Assembly (NCBI GenBank): GCA_031264295.1
Contig: JAISED010000016.1
Span: 1 to 64,000 of the forward strand
DNA: 64,000 bases
Reading direction: 5' to 3'
From: Eubacteriales Family XIII. Incertae Sedis bacterium
GTDB lineage: Bacteria; Bacillota; Clostridia; Peptostreptococcales; Anaerovoracaceae
This document shows, piece by piece, positions 28,073 through 36,118 of the stretch (the stretch's first letter is position 1; each line of letters begins with the position of its first letter). The notes beneath the pieces were generated by a model. That model saw nothing but the letters and a program-made list of their open reading frames with translations, was not told where the DNA came from and did not search any database. The position numbers and the translations under genes were made by a program.

Positions 28073-28792
28073 TTGTCATACGTAACGAAATCTCCGTGGG
28101 TGATCCATTATGACGGTTCGAGTTGCAATGGATGCGACATCGAAGTGCTGGCGTGCTTGACCCCGATGTACGACGTTGAACGATTCGGGATTATAAACAC
28201 GGGAAATCCGAAACACGCGGATATATTCCTGGTGACAGGTTCCGTAAATGAACAGAATATCCCGGTGATCAAGCAGATATATGAGCAGATGCCCAGACCT
28301 AAGGTCGTTGTGGCCATAGGTATTTGCGCAACATCGGGCGGTATTTTCAAAGAGTGCTATAATATTATGGGCGGCGTCGACACCGTGATTCCGGTGGACG
28401 TTTATGTCCCCGGATGCGCGGCGAGGCCGGAGGCGATAATAGACGGCGTGGTCAAGGGACTTGGCGTACTCGCCGAGAAGAGAGCCAATCTGCCGGCGGA
28501 GCTGGCGGAGGAGAAACGGCTGGCTTCCGAGAACGCTTTTACGGCTGCCGGAGGCGGCGCGGCGGAAGCGGCGACCGGCGGAGCGACGGGTGTGACAGAA
28601 ACGGCAGCGGCGACGGATACGGCGGGCGTGACAGAAACGGCAGTTGCACAGGATGCGCCGGATGGAAAGCAAACGGAGGCGGGTGCGGCTGACGCGCGGA
28701 TCGGCGACAGTGCGAACACCGTCGGTGCAGAGGCGAGCGGCGGGGCGGCGGATGCGCCGGGCACTGAGAACAGCGGAAAGGAGGGGGCTTGA
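28073..28792 (+). CDS. echC: Ech-type hydrogenase small subunit EchC (NuoB-like) with Ala/Thr-rich tail
   Basis: 239 residues. The first ~150 are the [4Fe-4S] proximal-cluster subunit, with ligands C18 and C21 (SSCNGCDIEV), C85 (GICATSGG) and C115 (VPGCAARPEAI). Family members end near residue 150. Here an ~85-residue extension rich in A, T, G, V and E (TGVTETAAATDTAGVTETA) follows, encoded by short repeats of GACGGGTGTGACAGAAACGG type. TTG start four bases after echB. It hands electrons from EchF to the NiFe site in EchE. The tail's role, if any, is unknown. Confidence 0.92.
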   Translation: MSYVTKSPWVIHYDGSSCNGCDIEVLACLTPMYDVERFGIINTGNPKHADIFLVTGSVNEQNIPVIKQIYEQMPRPKVVVAIGICATSGGIFKECYNIMGGVDTVIPVDVYVPGCAARPEAIIDGVVKGLGVLAEKRANLPAELAEEKRLASENAFTAAGGGAAEAATGGATGVTETAAATDTAGVTETAVAQDAPDGKQTEAGAADARIGDSANTVGAEASGGAADAPGTENSGKEGA

Positions 28793-28793
28793 T

Positions 28794-29156
28794 ATGTCAG
28801 AAGAAAAGCATTTGATACAGAATTTTATAGCGGTTGAAGCTTCCAATCTGCTGAATGTCGTGCAGGATATGAAGACCGAAGGCTATAGGCTGGGGCAGAT
28901 CTGCGCGGCCTATGTGAACGATGTCTACCAGCTCTTATATAGTTTCGATAAAGAACACGTTTTGACCAACTTGAAGCTCGTAGTGGAGGATGAGGGGAAT
29001 CTCCCCAGCATAACCGGGATTTACTGGCCGGCCTTCATATATGAAAATGAGATGCAAGATCTGTTCGGTTTCAAGTTCAAGAATCTCGCACTGGATTATA
29101 ACGGAAAATTCTTTAAGGTTTCGGCGCCGACGCCTTGGAAGGGGGAGAAAAAATGA
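28794..29156 (+). CDS. echD: Ech-type hydrogenase subunit EchD (NuoC-like)
   Basis: 120 residues from ATG 28794, which follows GGAAAGGAGGGGG; longer frames upstream are the echC tail read out of frame. The core ITGIYWPAFIYENEMQDLFG followed by FKFKNLALDYNGKF is the NuoC/HycE-N signature (w.E.E..D.fG). It is a structural subunit binding EchC and EchE. Stop overlaps the echE start (ATGA). Confidence 0.92.
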   Translation: MSEEKHLIQNFIAVEASNLLNVVQDMKTEGYRLGQICAAYVNDVYQLLYSFDKEHVLTNLKLVVEDEGNLPSITGIYWPAFIYENEMQDLFGFKFKNLALDYNGKFFKVSAPTPWKGEKK

Positions 29157-30232
29157 GCAAAAGAACTATCATCCCTTTCGGCCCGCAGCATCCGGTTCTG
29201 CCGGAGCCGGTACATCTGGATTTGGTTATTGAAGATGAGAAGGTCGTGGAGGCCATCCCTTCGATAGGGTATATCCACAGAGGACTTGAAAAGCTGGTCG
29301 AGAAGAGAGAATATACAGAAATGGTCTATGTCATTGAGCGGGTCTGCGGTATTTGCAGCTTCGGGCATGGATGGGGATATTGCAAGTCCGTAGAAGGAAA
29401 CATGGGCATTGTAGTTCCGGATCGCGCCGAATTCCTGCGGTGCATATGGCACGAACTCTCAAGGATACACAGCCACCTGCTCTGGCTTGGGCTTTTAGCG
29501 GATGGCTTCGGCTTTGAAAGCCTTTTCATGCATTCTTGGAGGATACGTGAAACGATACTGGATATATTTGAAAAGACGACGGGCGGAAGGGTAATCTTTT
29601 CCGTTTGTAAGGTAGGCGGAGTCAGGAAAGATATATCCGCCGACGGGCTTTCAGAGATTGCGGGTATTCTTGAGGGGATCAAGAGCGAGATCATGGAGCT
29701 GACAAATGTATTCCTTGAAGACTATTCGGTTAAGAACAGGCTCGTGGGGGTCGGCAAGCTCTCGCATAGCGACGCTATTGAGCTTTGTACGGTCGGACCG
29801 ATGGCAAGAGCTTCGGGCGTGGTGCAGGATATAAGGCTGGACGGGCACGGTGCTTATGGCAAGCTGAATTTCGCGCCTATTACAGAGGAAGATGGAGACT
29901 GCTACGCCAGATGTAAGGTCAGGGTGCGCGAAGTCTTCCAATCCATAGATCTGATAAAGCAGGCGATCGAACAGATACCCGAAGGCGACATAGCGGTCGC
30001 TGTGAAGGGGAATCCTCAGGGCGAATTTGTCGCCAGGATGGAGCAGCCACGCGGAGAGGCGTATTATTACTCCATAGGCAACGGCAGTAAGTTCCTTCAG
30101 AGGATGCGCGTCAGAACTCCCACCAACATGAACATACCGGCTATGGTAAAAACCTTGCAGGGTTGCGATTTGGCGGATGTGCCCATGCTCATCCTTACAA
30201 TCGACCCGTGCATCAGTTGTACAGAAAGGTAG
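29153..30232 (+). CDS. echE: Ech-type [NiFe] hydrogenase large subunit EchE (NuoD-like)
   Basis: 359 residues, start ATG 29153 overlapping echD. Both nickel-binding motifs are intact: ERVCGICSFGHG with C65 and C68, and the C-terminal DPCISCTER with C353 and C356. This is a catalytic hydrogenase, not a complex-I NuoD, which has lost those cysteines. The second CxxC is only three residues from the C-terminus, so, as in some group 4 enzymes, there is no long peptide for a maturation protease to remove. Conserved FGPQHPVLPEP and IGYIHRGLE also fit. Catalyses reversible H2 formation with electrons from ferredoxin. Confidence 0.96.
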   Translation: MSKRTIIPFGPQHPVLPEPVHLDLVIEDEKVVEAIPSIGYIHRGLEKLVEKREYTEMVYVIERVCGICSFGHGWGYCKSVEGNMGIVVPDRAEFLRCIWHELSRIHSHLLWLGLLADGFGFESLFMHSWRIRETILDIFEKTTGGRVIFSVCKVGGVRKDISADGLSEIAGILEGIKSEIMELTNVFLEDYSVKNRLVGVGKLSHSDAIELCTVGPMARASGVVQDIRLDGHGAYGKLNFAPITEEDGDCYARCKVRVREVFQSIDLIKQAIEQIPEGDIAVAVKGNPQGEFVARMEQPRGEAYYYSIGNGSKFLQRMRVRTPTNMNIPAMVKTLQGCDLADVPMLILTIDPCISCTER

Positions 30233-30241
30233 GTGGGAGAA

Positions 30242-30748
30242 ATGCCAGTAATGAAGATAGGCAAGATGGTCATGGGAAGTCTGTTCAAAAAGCCGGCCAC
30301 TCTCATGTACCCGGTAATAAGCAGGGAATGGCAGGAGAGAACCAGAGGACAGATCGCCGTAGAAATGAAAGACTGCATCTTATGCGGTATATGTATGAGG
30401 AAGTGCCCCACTGACGCTATAACGGTAGAAAAGGCGTCGAGACGCTGGACAATACAGAGAATGCAGTGCATACAATGCTGTTGCTGCGTGGACGTATGCC
30501 CTAAAAAGTGCTTGTTCAACAAGCCTGAATACACAACTCCCGATGTGCAGAAGATAGTTGACACATTCGAGAAGCCGCCGGAAGAACCGAAGGCGGATGC
30601 GTCGTCTTCAGCGGGCGTTTCTGCACCGAAAGCCGGTGCAACATCGCCGGCAGCGTCGTCTCCGGCGAAAGATGGGACAGCGCCGCCGACAGCGCCTTCT
30701 GCGCCGAAAGCGGATGTGCCGCAGAAGGCGGGCGCCCCGGCGCAGTAG
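30242..30748 (+). CDS. echF: Ech-type hydrogenase ferredoxin subunit EchF with Ala/Pro-rich tail
   Basis: 168 residues from ATG 30242 (GTG 30233 is the alternative). Two 4Fe-4S motifs: CILCGICMRKCP (C45, C48, C51, C55) and CIQCCCCVDVCP (C76, C79, C82, C86). The second has extra cysteines between ligands. It receives electrons from soluble ferredoxin. After about residue 105 comes a ~60-residue A/P/S/K-rich tail (VSAPKAGATSPAASSPAKDG), not part of the family, echoing the tail of echC. Last subunit gene; a hairpin follows at 30785. Confidence 0.93.
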   Translation: MPVMKIGKMVMGSLFKKPATLMYPVISREWQERTRGQIAVEMKDCILCGICMRKCPTDAITVEKASRRWTIQRMQCIQCCCCVDVCPKKCLFNKPEYTTPDVQKIVDTFEKPPEEPKADASSSAGVSAPKAGATSPAASSPAKDGTAPPTAPSAPKADVPQKAGAPAQ

Positions 30749-30784
30749 TGCTGAGTTCAGGATAAGAACTGTTGATGTAGATTG

Positions 30785-30818
30785 CGCCCGCCCGGAGTTT
30801 AGCTTCACTGGGCGGGCG
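30785..30818 (+). terminator. GC-rich hairpin between echF and hypA
   Basis: CGCCCGCCC (30785-30793) pairs with GGGCGGGCG (30810-30818) across a 16-base loop. ATGTGTTTTA follows rather than a clean T run, so it may attenuate rather than end transcription, lowering hypAB relative to the structural genes. Confidence 0.6.
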
Positions 30819-30876
30819 ATGTGTTTTATAACGCGGCTGTACAGCCGGGACGCGGCAGAGCGAAAAAGGGAAACCG

Positions 30877-31227
30877 ATGCATGAATATCCGATAACAGAA
30901 CGAATAATTGAGATATCCAAAAAGCATGGCGAAGAGTCCGGCGCATCTAAGATAGAAACGATATGCCTGGTGGTAGGCGATCAATCGGGATTTATAGCGG
31001 AATCCATACAAATGTACTTCGATATAATAGCAGAGGGAACTATATGTGAAGGCGCCAGGCTGATCATCAAACCGATAAAGTCTCAACTAAAATGCGACGC
31101 CTGCGGCGCATTCTTTCACAGAGAGCCATTCTCCTTCAAGTGTCCGCATTGCGGGGGCGACGCGTCCCCCACAGACATTGGCAAGGAATTTTACATAGAA
31201 TCAATCACAGTAGAAACGGAGGACTGA
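30877..31227 (+). CDS. hypA: Hydrogenase nickel-incorporation protein HypA
   Basis: 116 residues. Starts MHEYPITERIIEI with the invariant His2 nickel ligand and carries the zinc site C73/C76 (KCDACG) and C89/C92 (KCPHCGG). It delivers Ni2+ to the large subunit together with HypB. Placed right after the ech genes and four bases before hypB. GAAAAAGGGAAACC lies upstream. The other Hyp proteins needed for the CN/CO ligands are not in this window and must lie elsewhere if the hydrogenase is active. Confidence 0.94.
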   Translation: MHEYPITERIIEISKKHGEESGASKIETICLVVGDQSGFIAESIQMYFDIIAEGTICEGARLIIKPIKSQLKCDACGAFFHREPFSFKCPHCGGDASPTDIGKEFYIESITVETED

Positions 31228-31231
31228 CAGT

Positions 31232-31903
31232 ATGCATGATGTACGCAAGATAACAGTCATGGAGAATATACACGATGAGAATGATCATATAGCCTATCAT
31301 ATAAATGAGGATTTATCTAATAAGGGCATATTTGCGATCAACATTATAGGCGCGCCTGGCATAGGCAAGACCACCGTCATTAAAAACCTCATCGCGAATC
31401 TAGACGGACTCAAGCCATATGTGATAGAAGGCGACATAGAGTCCGATATCGACACCCGCAGCTTGCGGGCGCTTGGTATAAGGACATTTCAGATCAATAC
31501 CTTCGGCGCTTGTCATCTTGACGCACCTTTAGTGCACAATGCGATACAAAATATAGAGTTTGACGAACAGGGGATTCTATTTATCGAAAATGTCGGAAAC
31601 CTTGTATGCCCAGCAGAATTCAGCATTGGAGAGCATGTAAAACTGCTGATCTGCTCTGTTACAGAGGGTGGAGATAAGCCGTATAAATACCCGCTTGCCT
31701 TTGAGAAAGCGGATATCGTGATACTGAACAAGGTGGATTTAAGCCCGTATCTTGATTTCGATGAGGACTTTTTTATGAAAGGATTGAGGGCGTTGAATAA
31801 AACCGCCCCGGTCGTCAAGGTATCAGCCAAAACCGGGGAGGGATTTAAGGAAGCAGCATATTGGATAAGCGGTAGGGCGGAGCGTGCATCTACTACTCGT
31901 TAA
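31232..31903 (+). CDS. hypB: Hydrogenase nickel-incorporation GTPase HypB
   Basis: 223 residues. P-loop GAPGIGKTT (residues 40-48), the metal-site pair in FGACHLDAPLVHNAI, FIENVGNLVCPAEFSIGEH, and the base motif NKVDLSPY are all family hallmarks. The N-terminal His-rich or CxxCGC nickel store of some HypBs is absent. It hydrolyses GTP to drive nickel insertion with HypA. Its last codons overlap, convergently, the end of the Rrf2 gene by 11 bases. Confidence 0.94.
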   Translation: MHDVRKITVMENIHDENDHIAYHINEDLSNKGIFAINIIGAPGIGKTTVIKNLIANLDGLKPYVIEGDIESDIDTRSLRALGIRTFQINTFGACHLDAPLVHNAIQNIEFDEQGILFIENVGNLVCPAEFSIGEHVKLLICSVTEGGDKPYKYPLAFEKADIVILNKVDLSPYLDFDEDFFMKGLRALNKTAPVVKVSAKTGEGFKEAAYWISGRAERASTTR

Positions 31904-32294
31904 AGATCTCCGCTAATGTTTTTTCTTTCATTCCCGACATTAGAATATCCTGCAGACGCATGAATTCTCTGTGTACAGTGCACGGATGCCCGCCCTTATT
32001 CATGGGGCAGTCAAAGCCGCTCTGCAGGCAGGCTGTAATAAATATCTGGTCTTCTATAGCAGTGAAAACATCATATAGGGTTATGGAGTCAACGCTTTTG
32101 GTCAATGCGTAACCGCCCTGGACACCGCGATAAACGCGAACCAAACCGCTGTTTTCCAGCTTCTTCAGGATCTTGTATGAAAACTGATATGAGATTCTTT
32201 CTTTGGTGCTGATATCCTCCGCAGTCTTTTTCGTGCCGTCAGCCAATTCGCGTATTATGCGGACGGAATAGTCGCACTCTCGTGAGATGAACAT
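31893..32294 (-). CDS. Rrf2-family transcriptional regulator
   Basis: 133 residues from ATG 32294, which has GGAGTATTTAC upstream; the frame extends to 32324 without a better start. The winged helix (FISRECDYSVRIIRELADGT) with basic wing (YRGVQGGYALTKSVDSITL) and the cysteines in ITACLQSGFDCPMNKGGHPC match Rrf2 proteins that ligate an Fe-S cluster (IscR/NsrR/RsrR-like). It is probably a redox, NO or iron sensor. It converges on hypB, so hydrogenase control is an attractive but unproven idea. It likely represses itself through the inverted repeat at 32342-32373. Confidence 0.88.
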   Translation of the reverse strand: MFISRECDYSVRIIRELADGTKKTAEDISTKERISYQFSYKILKKLENSGLVRVYRGVQGGYALTKSVDSITLYDVFTAIEDQIFITACLQSGFDCPMNKGGHPCTVHREFMRLQDILMSGMKEKTLAEIFNE

Positions 32295-32341
32295 GTAAAT
32301 ACTCCTTATAGGTAAATTAACCATAGTGAAAAACGAAAGTT

Positions 32342-32373
32342 ACTATTCAAATCTGATGCGGCGTTTGAATAGT
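32342..32373. promoter_or_regulatory. Putative Rrf2 operator
   Basis: ACTATTCAAA (32342-32351) and TTTGAATAGT (32364-32373) are perfect 10-base inverted repeats with a 12-base spacer, about 50 bases upstream of the Rrf2 start codon. Position and symmetry suit an autoregulatory site. No T run follows, so it is not a terminator. Confidence 0.7.
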
Positions 32374-32578
32374 CTAATTAAAGGGACGTACTTAGATTAT
32401 AGAATCCTGGATTTTAATTGTCAAGATTGAAATGCGGAAAAGGATAAATAAATCTTTACAAATTTCGCCAGTAGGCGTCCCTGCGTTTTTTCGCGTTGAT
32501 AATTGAATTGCTCCTCATTTAATGCAGATTTGTGTTGGATCGCCTTCAGTATAATGCTGTACCGCTTTGTACTCAGTG

Positions 32579-33118
32579 TTATAATGCCGTACCGCATTTG
32601 GGCATAAACAGAGACGACATATCGACGCCCTCCAATTCAAGCAATTTTATTTTTGTACTGATCCCTCCAGCGTAACCTGTAAGGTTGCCGGTCGCACCTA
32701 CAACTCTATGGCATGGGATGATGATGGATATGGGATTATGTCCGACTGCTCCGCCAACCGCTTGGCTTGACATGCTTGTTCTGCCCATCCTATCGGCCAT
32801 TTTTCTTGCAATGCCGCTATAGGTGATAGTCTCTCCGTATGGAATTTCACATAGAATACTCCATACTCCTTGACGAAACTCGCCGCCGATAGGGGCTAAT
32901 GGCAATTCGGAAATATCGGGGCTTTCGCCTTCAAAGTACCGATTAAGCCATTCTTTCGCGACCTTGAATATAGGTGCATTGTTTTTTTCAATCATCGCTT
33001 CGGAGATAGTACCGCCGTGGTATTTCTGCCCCTCGATCCATAAGCCGATGAGATTTTCGCCGTTACAAGCTAATGTAAGCAGACCCACGGGCGAGGGATA
33101 TGTTGTTGAATAATACAT
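32579..33118 (-). CDS. ogt: Methylated-DNA--protein-cysteine S-methyltransferase
   Basis: 179 residues from ATG 33118; the preceding in-frame ATG 33130 reads through the GGAGG ribosome site itself. Core motifs: RQGVWSILCEIPYGETITYS (helix-turn-helix arm), AVGGAVGHNPISIIIPCHRV with the alkyl-accepting cysteine in PCHRV, and GYAGGISTKIKLLELEG. It removes O6-alkyl groups from guanine in a suicide reaction. Standalone gene. A motif like the nhaC palindrome lies just upstream (33138-33153). Confidence 0.94.
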   Translation of the reverse strand: MYYSTTYPSPVGLLTLACNGENLIGLWIEGQKYHGGTISEAMIEKNNAPIFKVAKEWLNRYFEGESPDISELPLAPIGGEFRQGVWSILCEIPYGETITYSGIARKMADRMGRTSMSSQAVGGAVGHNPISIIIPCHRVVGATGNLTGYAGGISTKIKLLELEGVDMSSLFMPKCGTAL

Positions 33119-33137
33119 TTGCGCCTCCATAAATACT

Positions 33138-33153
33138 AATACTAGACTCAGTT
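33138..33153. promoter_or_regulatory. Possible copy of the nhaC-type operator upstream of ogt
   Basis: AATACTAGACTCAGTT, read on the plus strand, matches the complement of the nhaC palindrome (AATACTGAACTCAGTATT) at most positions. It sits 20 bases upstream of the ogt start. See 39481-39500 and 37777-37788. Confidence 0.4.
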
Positions 33154-33247
33154 TAAACCATAGCCGCTTGAGCGTGAACGGGTTATTCGTTGTGTTTCAA
33201 GTCGCCGATTTATAACCTGAAACCATTATAACCCAAATTTACTATAA

Positions 33248-33308
33248 AGGGAACTTCTAAAAACCAGAGCGCGTCGAAAATGTGCGGCAGGTTTTTTAGA
33301 AGTTCCCT
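33248..33308. repeat. Dispersed hairpin repeat, copy B
   Basis: AGGGAACTTCTAAAAACC (33248-33265) and its near-complement ending TTTTTTAGAAGTTCCCT (33292-33308) enclose a loop that, on the minus strand, contains TGCCGCACA. It is inverted relative to copies A and C. It lies between divergent genes (ogt and the DUF3990 gene), where a terminator would have no purpose. Confidence 0.75.
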
Positions 33309-33367
33309 AAAGTTAAGCCTTATGTTTTTTTAATGAGATGGCATTAAATTAAAGATACGTCAAGCAG

Positions 33368-33396
33368 TTGAACGCCCGTGGAACACATGATATAAT
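33368..33396 (+). promoter_or_regulatory. Promoter of the DUF3990 gene
   Basis: TTGAAC (33368-33373), 17-base spacer, TATAAT (33391-33396). The open frame starting at TTG 33368 begins on the -35 box itself, so that start cannot be used from this promoter; this moves the likely start codon downstream to 33431. Confidence 0.75.
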
Positions 33397-33430
33397 GAAG
33401 CAAATGCAAGCGCTATATCGGGAGAAACGG

Positions 33431-34174
33431 ATGATGCAAACACCGGAAATTGCAAGAGAAATACCTAAATGTATGGGCGGCAGTCCCAAAACAACATTGG
33501 CGGCTGCCGAACTTGAGGGCAATGCTGTCAGAATAAGTGGAGAAACACGCTTGTTATATCACGGTTCCAAGAGCGGTATTGTGGGTGATATTCAACCTAT
33601 TAGCCGGGAACGCTGTGACTTCGGGCGCGGATTTTATATGGGAACTGAGCGGACGCAAGCGTTGACGCTGATCTGCAATTTTCCGAACGCAAAACTCTAC
33701 ACGCTCCGAGCGGACTTAGCCGGTTTGTGTATTTTGGACGTCGGATTAGGGATCGATTGGGCGCTGTTGATTGCTTTTCACAGAGGCAGATTGCATTCAG
33801 TCGTAGAAAGGAAGATCTATCAAAAATATGCCGATATGAGCGATGGATGTGATATGATTGTCGGATATATCGCCGACGACCGTATGTTTGTAGTATTAGA
33901 TCGATTTTTTTCCGGCGAAATTACGGATACCGCGCTCATAGCCAGCTTGTCGGCTCTTAAATTGGGCAAGCAGTATGTAGCGATCAGCGAAAAGGCGTGT
34001 CGGCAAATTGAGATTTTAGAAGAAATATCTCTCGACGAGGAGGAACGTGCTGTTTTACGTGTGGTGGGTGAAAAGCATAGACAAGAAGGCATTCGGCAAG
34101 CGGATGAAATATGCCGAAAGCATCGCCGTGACGGACGCTTTTTCGATGAAATCATAGACGGATGGCAAGGATGA
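33431..34174 (+). CDS. DUF3990-type protein (putative ADP-ribosyltransferase-fold toxin)
   Basis: 247 residues from ATG 33431, preceded by GGGAGAAACGG and lying downstream of the promoter at 33368-33396. The core LLYHGSKSGIVGDIQPISRE followed by CDFGRGFYMGTERTQAL is the DUF3990 signature and resembles the H-[ST] strand and catalytic-loop start of ADP-ribosyltransferases. The C-terminal ~70 residues are charged helices (EEERAVLRVVGEKHRQEGIR). It overlaps a small partner gene by four bases. DUF3990 genes often pair with a small downstream or upstream gene in suspected toxin-antitoxin loci. Enzymatic activity is inferred from fold resemblance only. Confidence 0.75.
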   Translation: MMQTPEIAREIPKCMGGSPKTTLAAAELEGNAVRISGETRLLYHGSKSGIVGDIQPISRERCDFGRGFYMGTERTQALTLICNFPNAKLYTLRADLAGLCILDVGLGIDWALLIAFHRGRLHSVVERKIYQKYADMSDGCDMIVGYIADDRMFVVLDRFFSGEITDTALIASLSALKLGKQYVAISEKACRQIEILEEISLDEEERAVLRVVGEKHRQEGIRQADEICRKHRRDGRFFDEIIDGWQG

Positions 34175-34599
34175 TGGGAAAAATACTTAACAGATTTGAG
34201 CGCCAGCTTTGTGACATCCAAGGCCGATTATTTGAACGCTCCCTGAAAAAGGGTTTGGATTCACTGGATTTCGTTGAAAAGTTCATGAACAGCGAAACCT
34301 GTGAATTTATTGATATGCCATATGATCGGCTCCAATGGGCGGGTGAGGAATATATTCTGGAAAATCTGCTGGACGAATCCGCTATACGACCCGCTGGAGA
34401 ATTATACGACATAGAAGAGATGTTTTGGACAGGTTATGTATATCGATACTGGCATCTGTTGACCGGCGAAAGCAGCCGCGCGATTTACGCGCAGGCAGGG
34501 GCGCAGCGGATGAAGGAATGTTATCTCGGATTTCATGTATTGGACGTCGTCATGGCTATTGAGGACTTAAAAGAAATCCATCGGCAGATTAACGCATAA
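34171..34599 (+). CDS. Hypothetical partner of the DUF3990 protein (candidate antitoxin)
   Basis: 142 residues from ATG 34171 overlapping the previous stop; ATG 34162 is possible but less well placed to AAGG. Acidic, helical, no membrane segment, no DNA-binding motif recognised. Notable segments: DMPYDRLQWAGEEYILENLL, EEMFWTGYVYRYWHLLTGES and ECYLGFHVLDVVMAIEDLKE. The aromatic FWTGYVYRYWHLLTGESS block looks like a conserved functional surface. Tight coupling with the DUF3990 gene suggests it binds and controls that protein. I do not recognise a named family. Confidence 0.6.
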   Translation: MMGKILNRFERQLCDIQGRLFERSLKKGLDSLDFVEKFMNSETCEFIDMPYDRLQWAGEEYILENLLDESAIRPAGELYDIEEMFWTGYVYRYWHLLTGESSRAIYAQAGAQRMKECYLGFHVLDVVMAIEDLKEIHRQINA

Positions 34600-34617
34600 T
34601 AAAATGACAGTATCCAC

Positions 34618-36066
34618 TCAAACATCCAAAACATCGGCGAGGGTATAAAGCGAAAGGCGCTTGTTCTTTCTCGCCTCATCAAGCATGCCCTGCGAAAAGC
34701 CGGATTTGGAGAATAGGCTATAGCTGATGCCGGTCTTAGCCTGCGTGTATTTTTCAGCCAGTTTTTCAAAGTCGCCTTGTGTAAGCTCCGAATTTCGGAA
34801 CTTGCACTCGCCGAGCAAGATGTTCTTTGCGCCCTTATCCACAGCCATCACGTCGATCTCAGTTTCGTATGATACTCGCTGAGGTTTGTCCGATGATGCC
34901 GTGTCGGTTCGGTGCGCCTTGCCCCACCATCGTCCGATGTCCGCCGCACGGAAAGGCAGTCTGCCATCGCGGTTTTGCTTGCGGATAAACTCCCTGCAGA
35001 TGTGTTCAAATACAGGCGCGGCGAACTCATTTAACTGCGGCAGAACGAAATGCCTATACACGCCTTCGGCATCGCCGGCCTCTAAATCTGATAGATTTGT
35101 GAATACAAACCCGAACCAAAAACGGAAGAAGTTGTCGGTTATACGATACAATCCACGCGAGGAAGACGCTTTTTCCTTGCTGCCGGAAAGTACGGAGAAC
35201 TCGCGTTGAATGATTTCAAGCTCTAGTAGATTTTTTAGATACACACTGATTTTTGATTTATCAATCTGGGTTTTGGTATAGATATCGTTAAGCCGTGTAT
35301 TTCCAAGGGCAATCGCCTCTATGACAGTGTTATAAAGCGCCGCCTCACGTAGTTCCTGCCGCAAGAGAAACTCCACCTCACTGTAAAGCACGCAACCCTT
35401 GGTCAGCACGTTATTTATAATATTTTCACCAAGCGACAGCTTTTCGTCGAACTGGCACAAATAGTGCGGGACACCGCCGAGCACGGAATACGCCAGAACC
35501 TTATCTTCATCGCTGTAATCCGGGAAGAATTTGATCGCGTCATAGAAAGGCATCTCATTCATTTTATAGATCCCGGAGGCGCGGCCGTAGAGCGGTTTTT
35601 TCTCTGACAACAATTCCTTTTCAATAAAGCTCATGGCGCTGCCGCATAAGATAAGCATCACATTTTGGTCTTTGAGCCTTTCATCCCACAGGTTTTGCAA
35701 GAGAGATGGAATTGACGGATTGCCCTTGCACATATAGGGGAATTCGTCGATCACCAGCAGCTTTTTTTCCTCATTTGACGGCAATTCACTTATTGAATAA
35801 AATGCCGCCTCCCAATCAGGAAACACATTGATATACCTCGCCGCAGGAACGCCGGACGACAAAATACGTTTAGAAAAAGCCTCAAGCTGCTCCACATCCA
35901 CAGTCTCGCGGCAGGAATAAAAAACGTGGGGCTTGCCCGCGCAAAATTTATGCAGCAACTCGGTTTTACCGACCCTGCGCCGCCCATACAGTATAAGCAG
36001 TTGGCCGCCGCTTGCATTGTATCTGTCTTCAAAGAACCGTAGTTCCTGCTCACGCCCAATAAACAC
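34618..36066 (-). CDS. ATPase_2/DUF234-type AAA ATPase with nuclease-like C-terminus
   Basis: 482 residues. MFIGREQELRFFEDRY start, Walker A YGRRRVGKTEL, Walker B KKLLVIDEFPYM, sensor ILCGSAMSFIEKELL, a winged-helix region (SKISVYLKNLLELEIIQREF) and a DUF234 C-terminus with EIDVMAVDKGAKNILLGECK, the D...ExK pattern of PD-(D/E)XK nucleases. Such genes are common accessory ATPases in archaea and anaerobic bacteria; cellular role unclear. Complete in contrast to the decapitated relative at 17597. Faces the DUF3990 pair tail-to-tail with an 18-base gap. Confidence 0.85.
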   Translation of the reverse strand: MFIGREQELRFFEDRYNASGGQLLILYGRRRVGKTELLHKFCAGKPHVFYSCRETVDVEQLEAFSKRILSSGVPAARYINVFPDWEAAFYSISELPSNEEKKLLVIDEFPYMCKGNPSIPSLLQNLWDERLKDQNVMLILCGSAMSFIEKELLSEKKPLYGRASGIYKMNEMPFYDAIKFFPDYSDEDKVLAYSVLGGVPHYLCQFDEKLSLGENIINNVLTKGCVLYSEVEFLLRQELREAALYNTVIEAIALGNTRLNDIYTKTQIDKSKISVYLKNLLELEIIQREFSVLSGSKEKASSSRGLYRITDNFFRFWFGFVFTNLSDLEAGDAEGVYRHFVLPQLNEFAAPVFEHICREFIRKQNRDGRLPFRAADIGRWWGKAHRTDTASSDKPQRVSYETEIDVMAVDKGAKNILLGECKFRNSELTQGDFEKLAEKYTQAKTGISYSLFSKSGFSQGMLDEARKNKRLSLYTLADVLDV

Positions 36067-36118
36067 CGCAAACTCCGTTCTGCCGCAGACGTATACGGCA
36101 TAAATAATGATAAGATCT

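Noticed and set aside
28076-28846. 256-residue minus-strand frame over echC
   Set aside because: Antisense of a GC-rich gene with clear Fe-S motifs; Arg/Cys-rich composition typical of a shadow.
33248-33308. Hairpin repeats read as transcription terminators
   Set aside because: Copies B and C lie upstream of genes, not after them, and copy A interrupts a reading frame.
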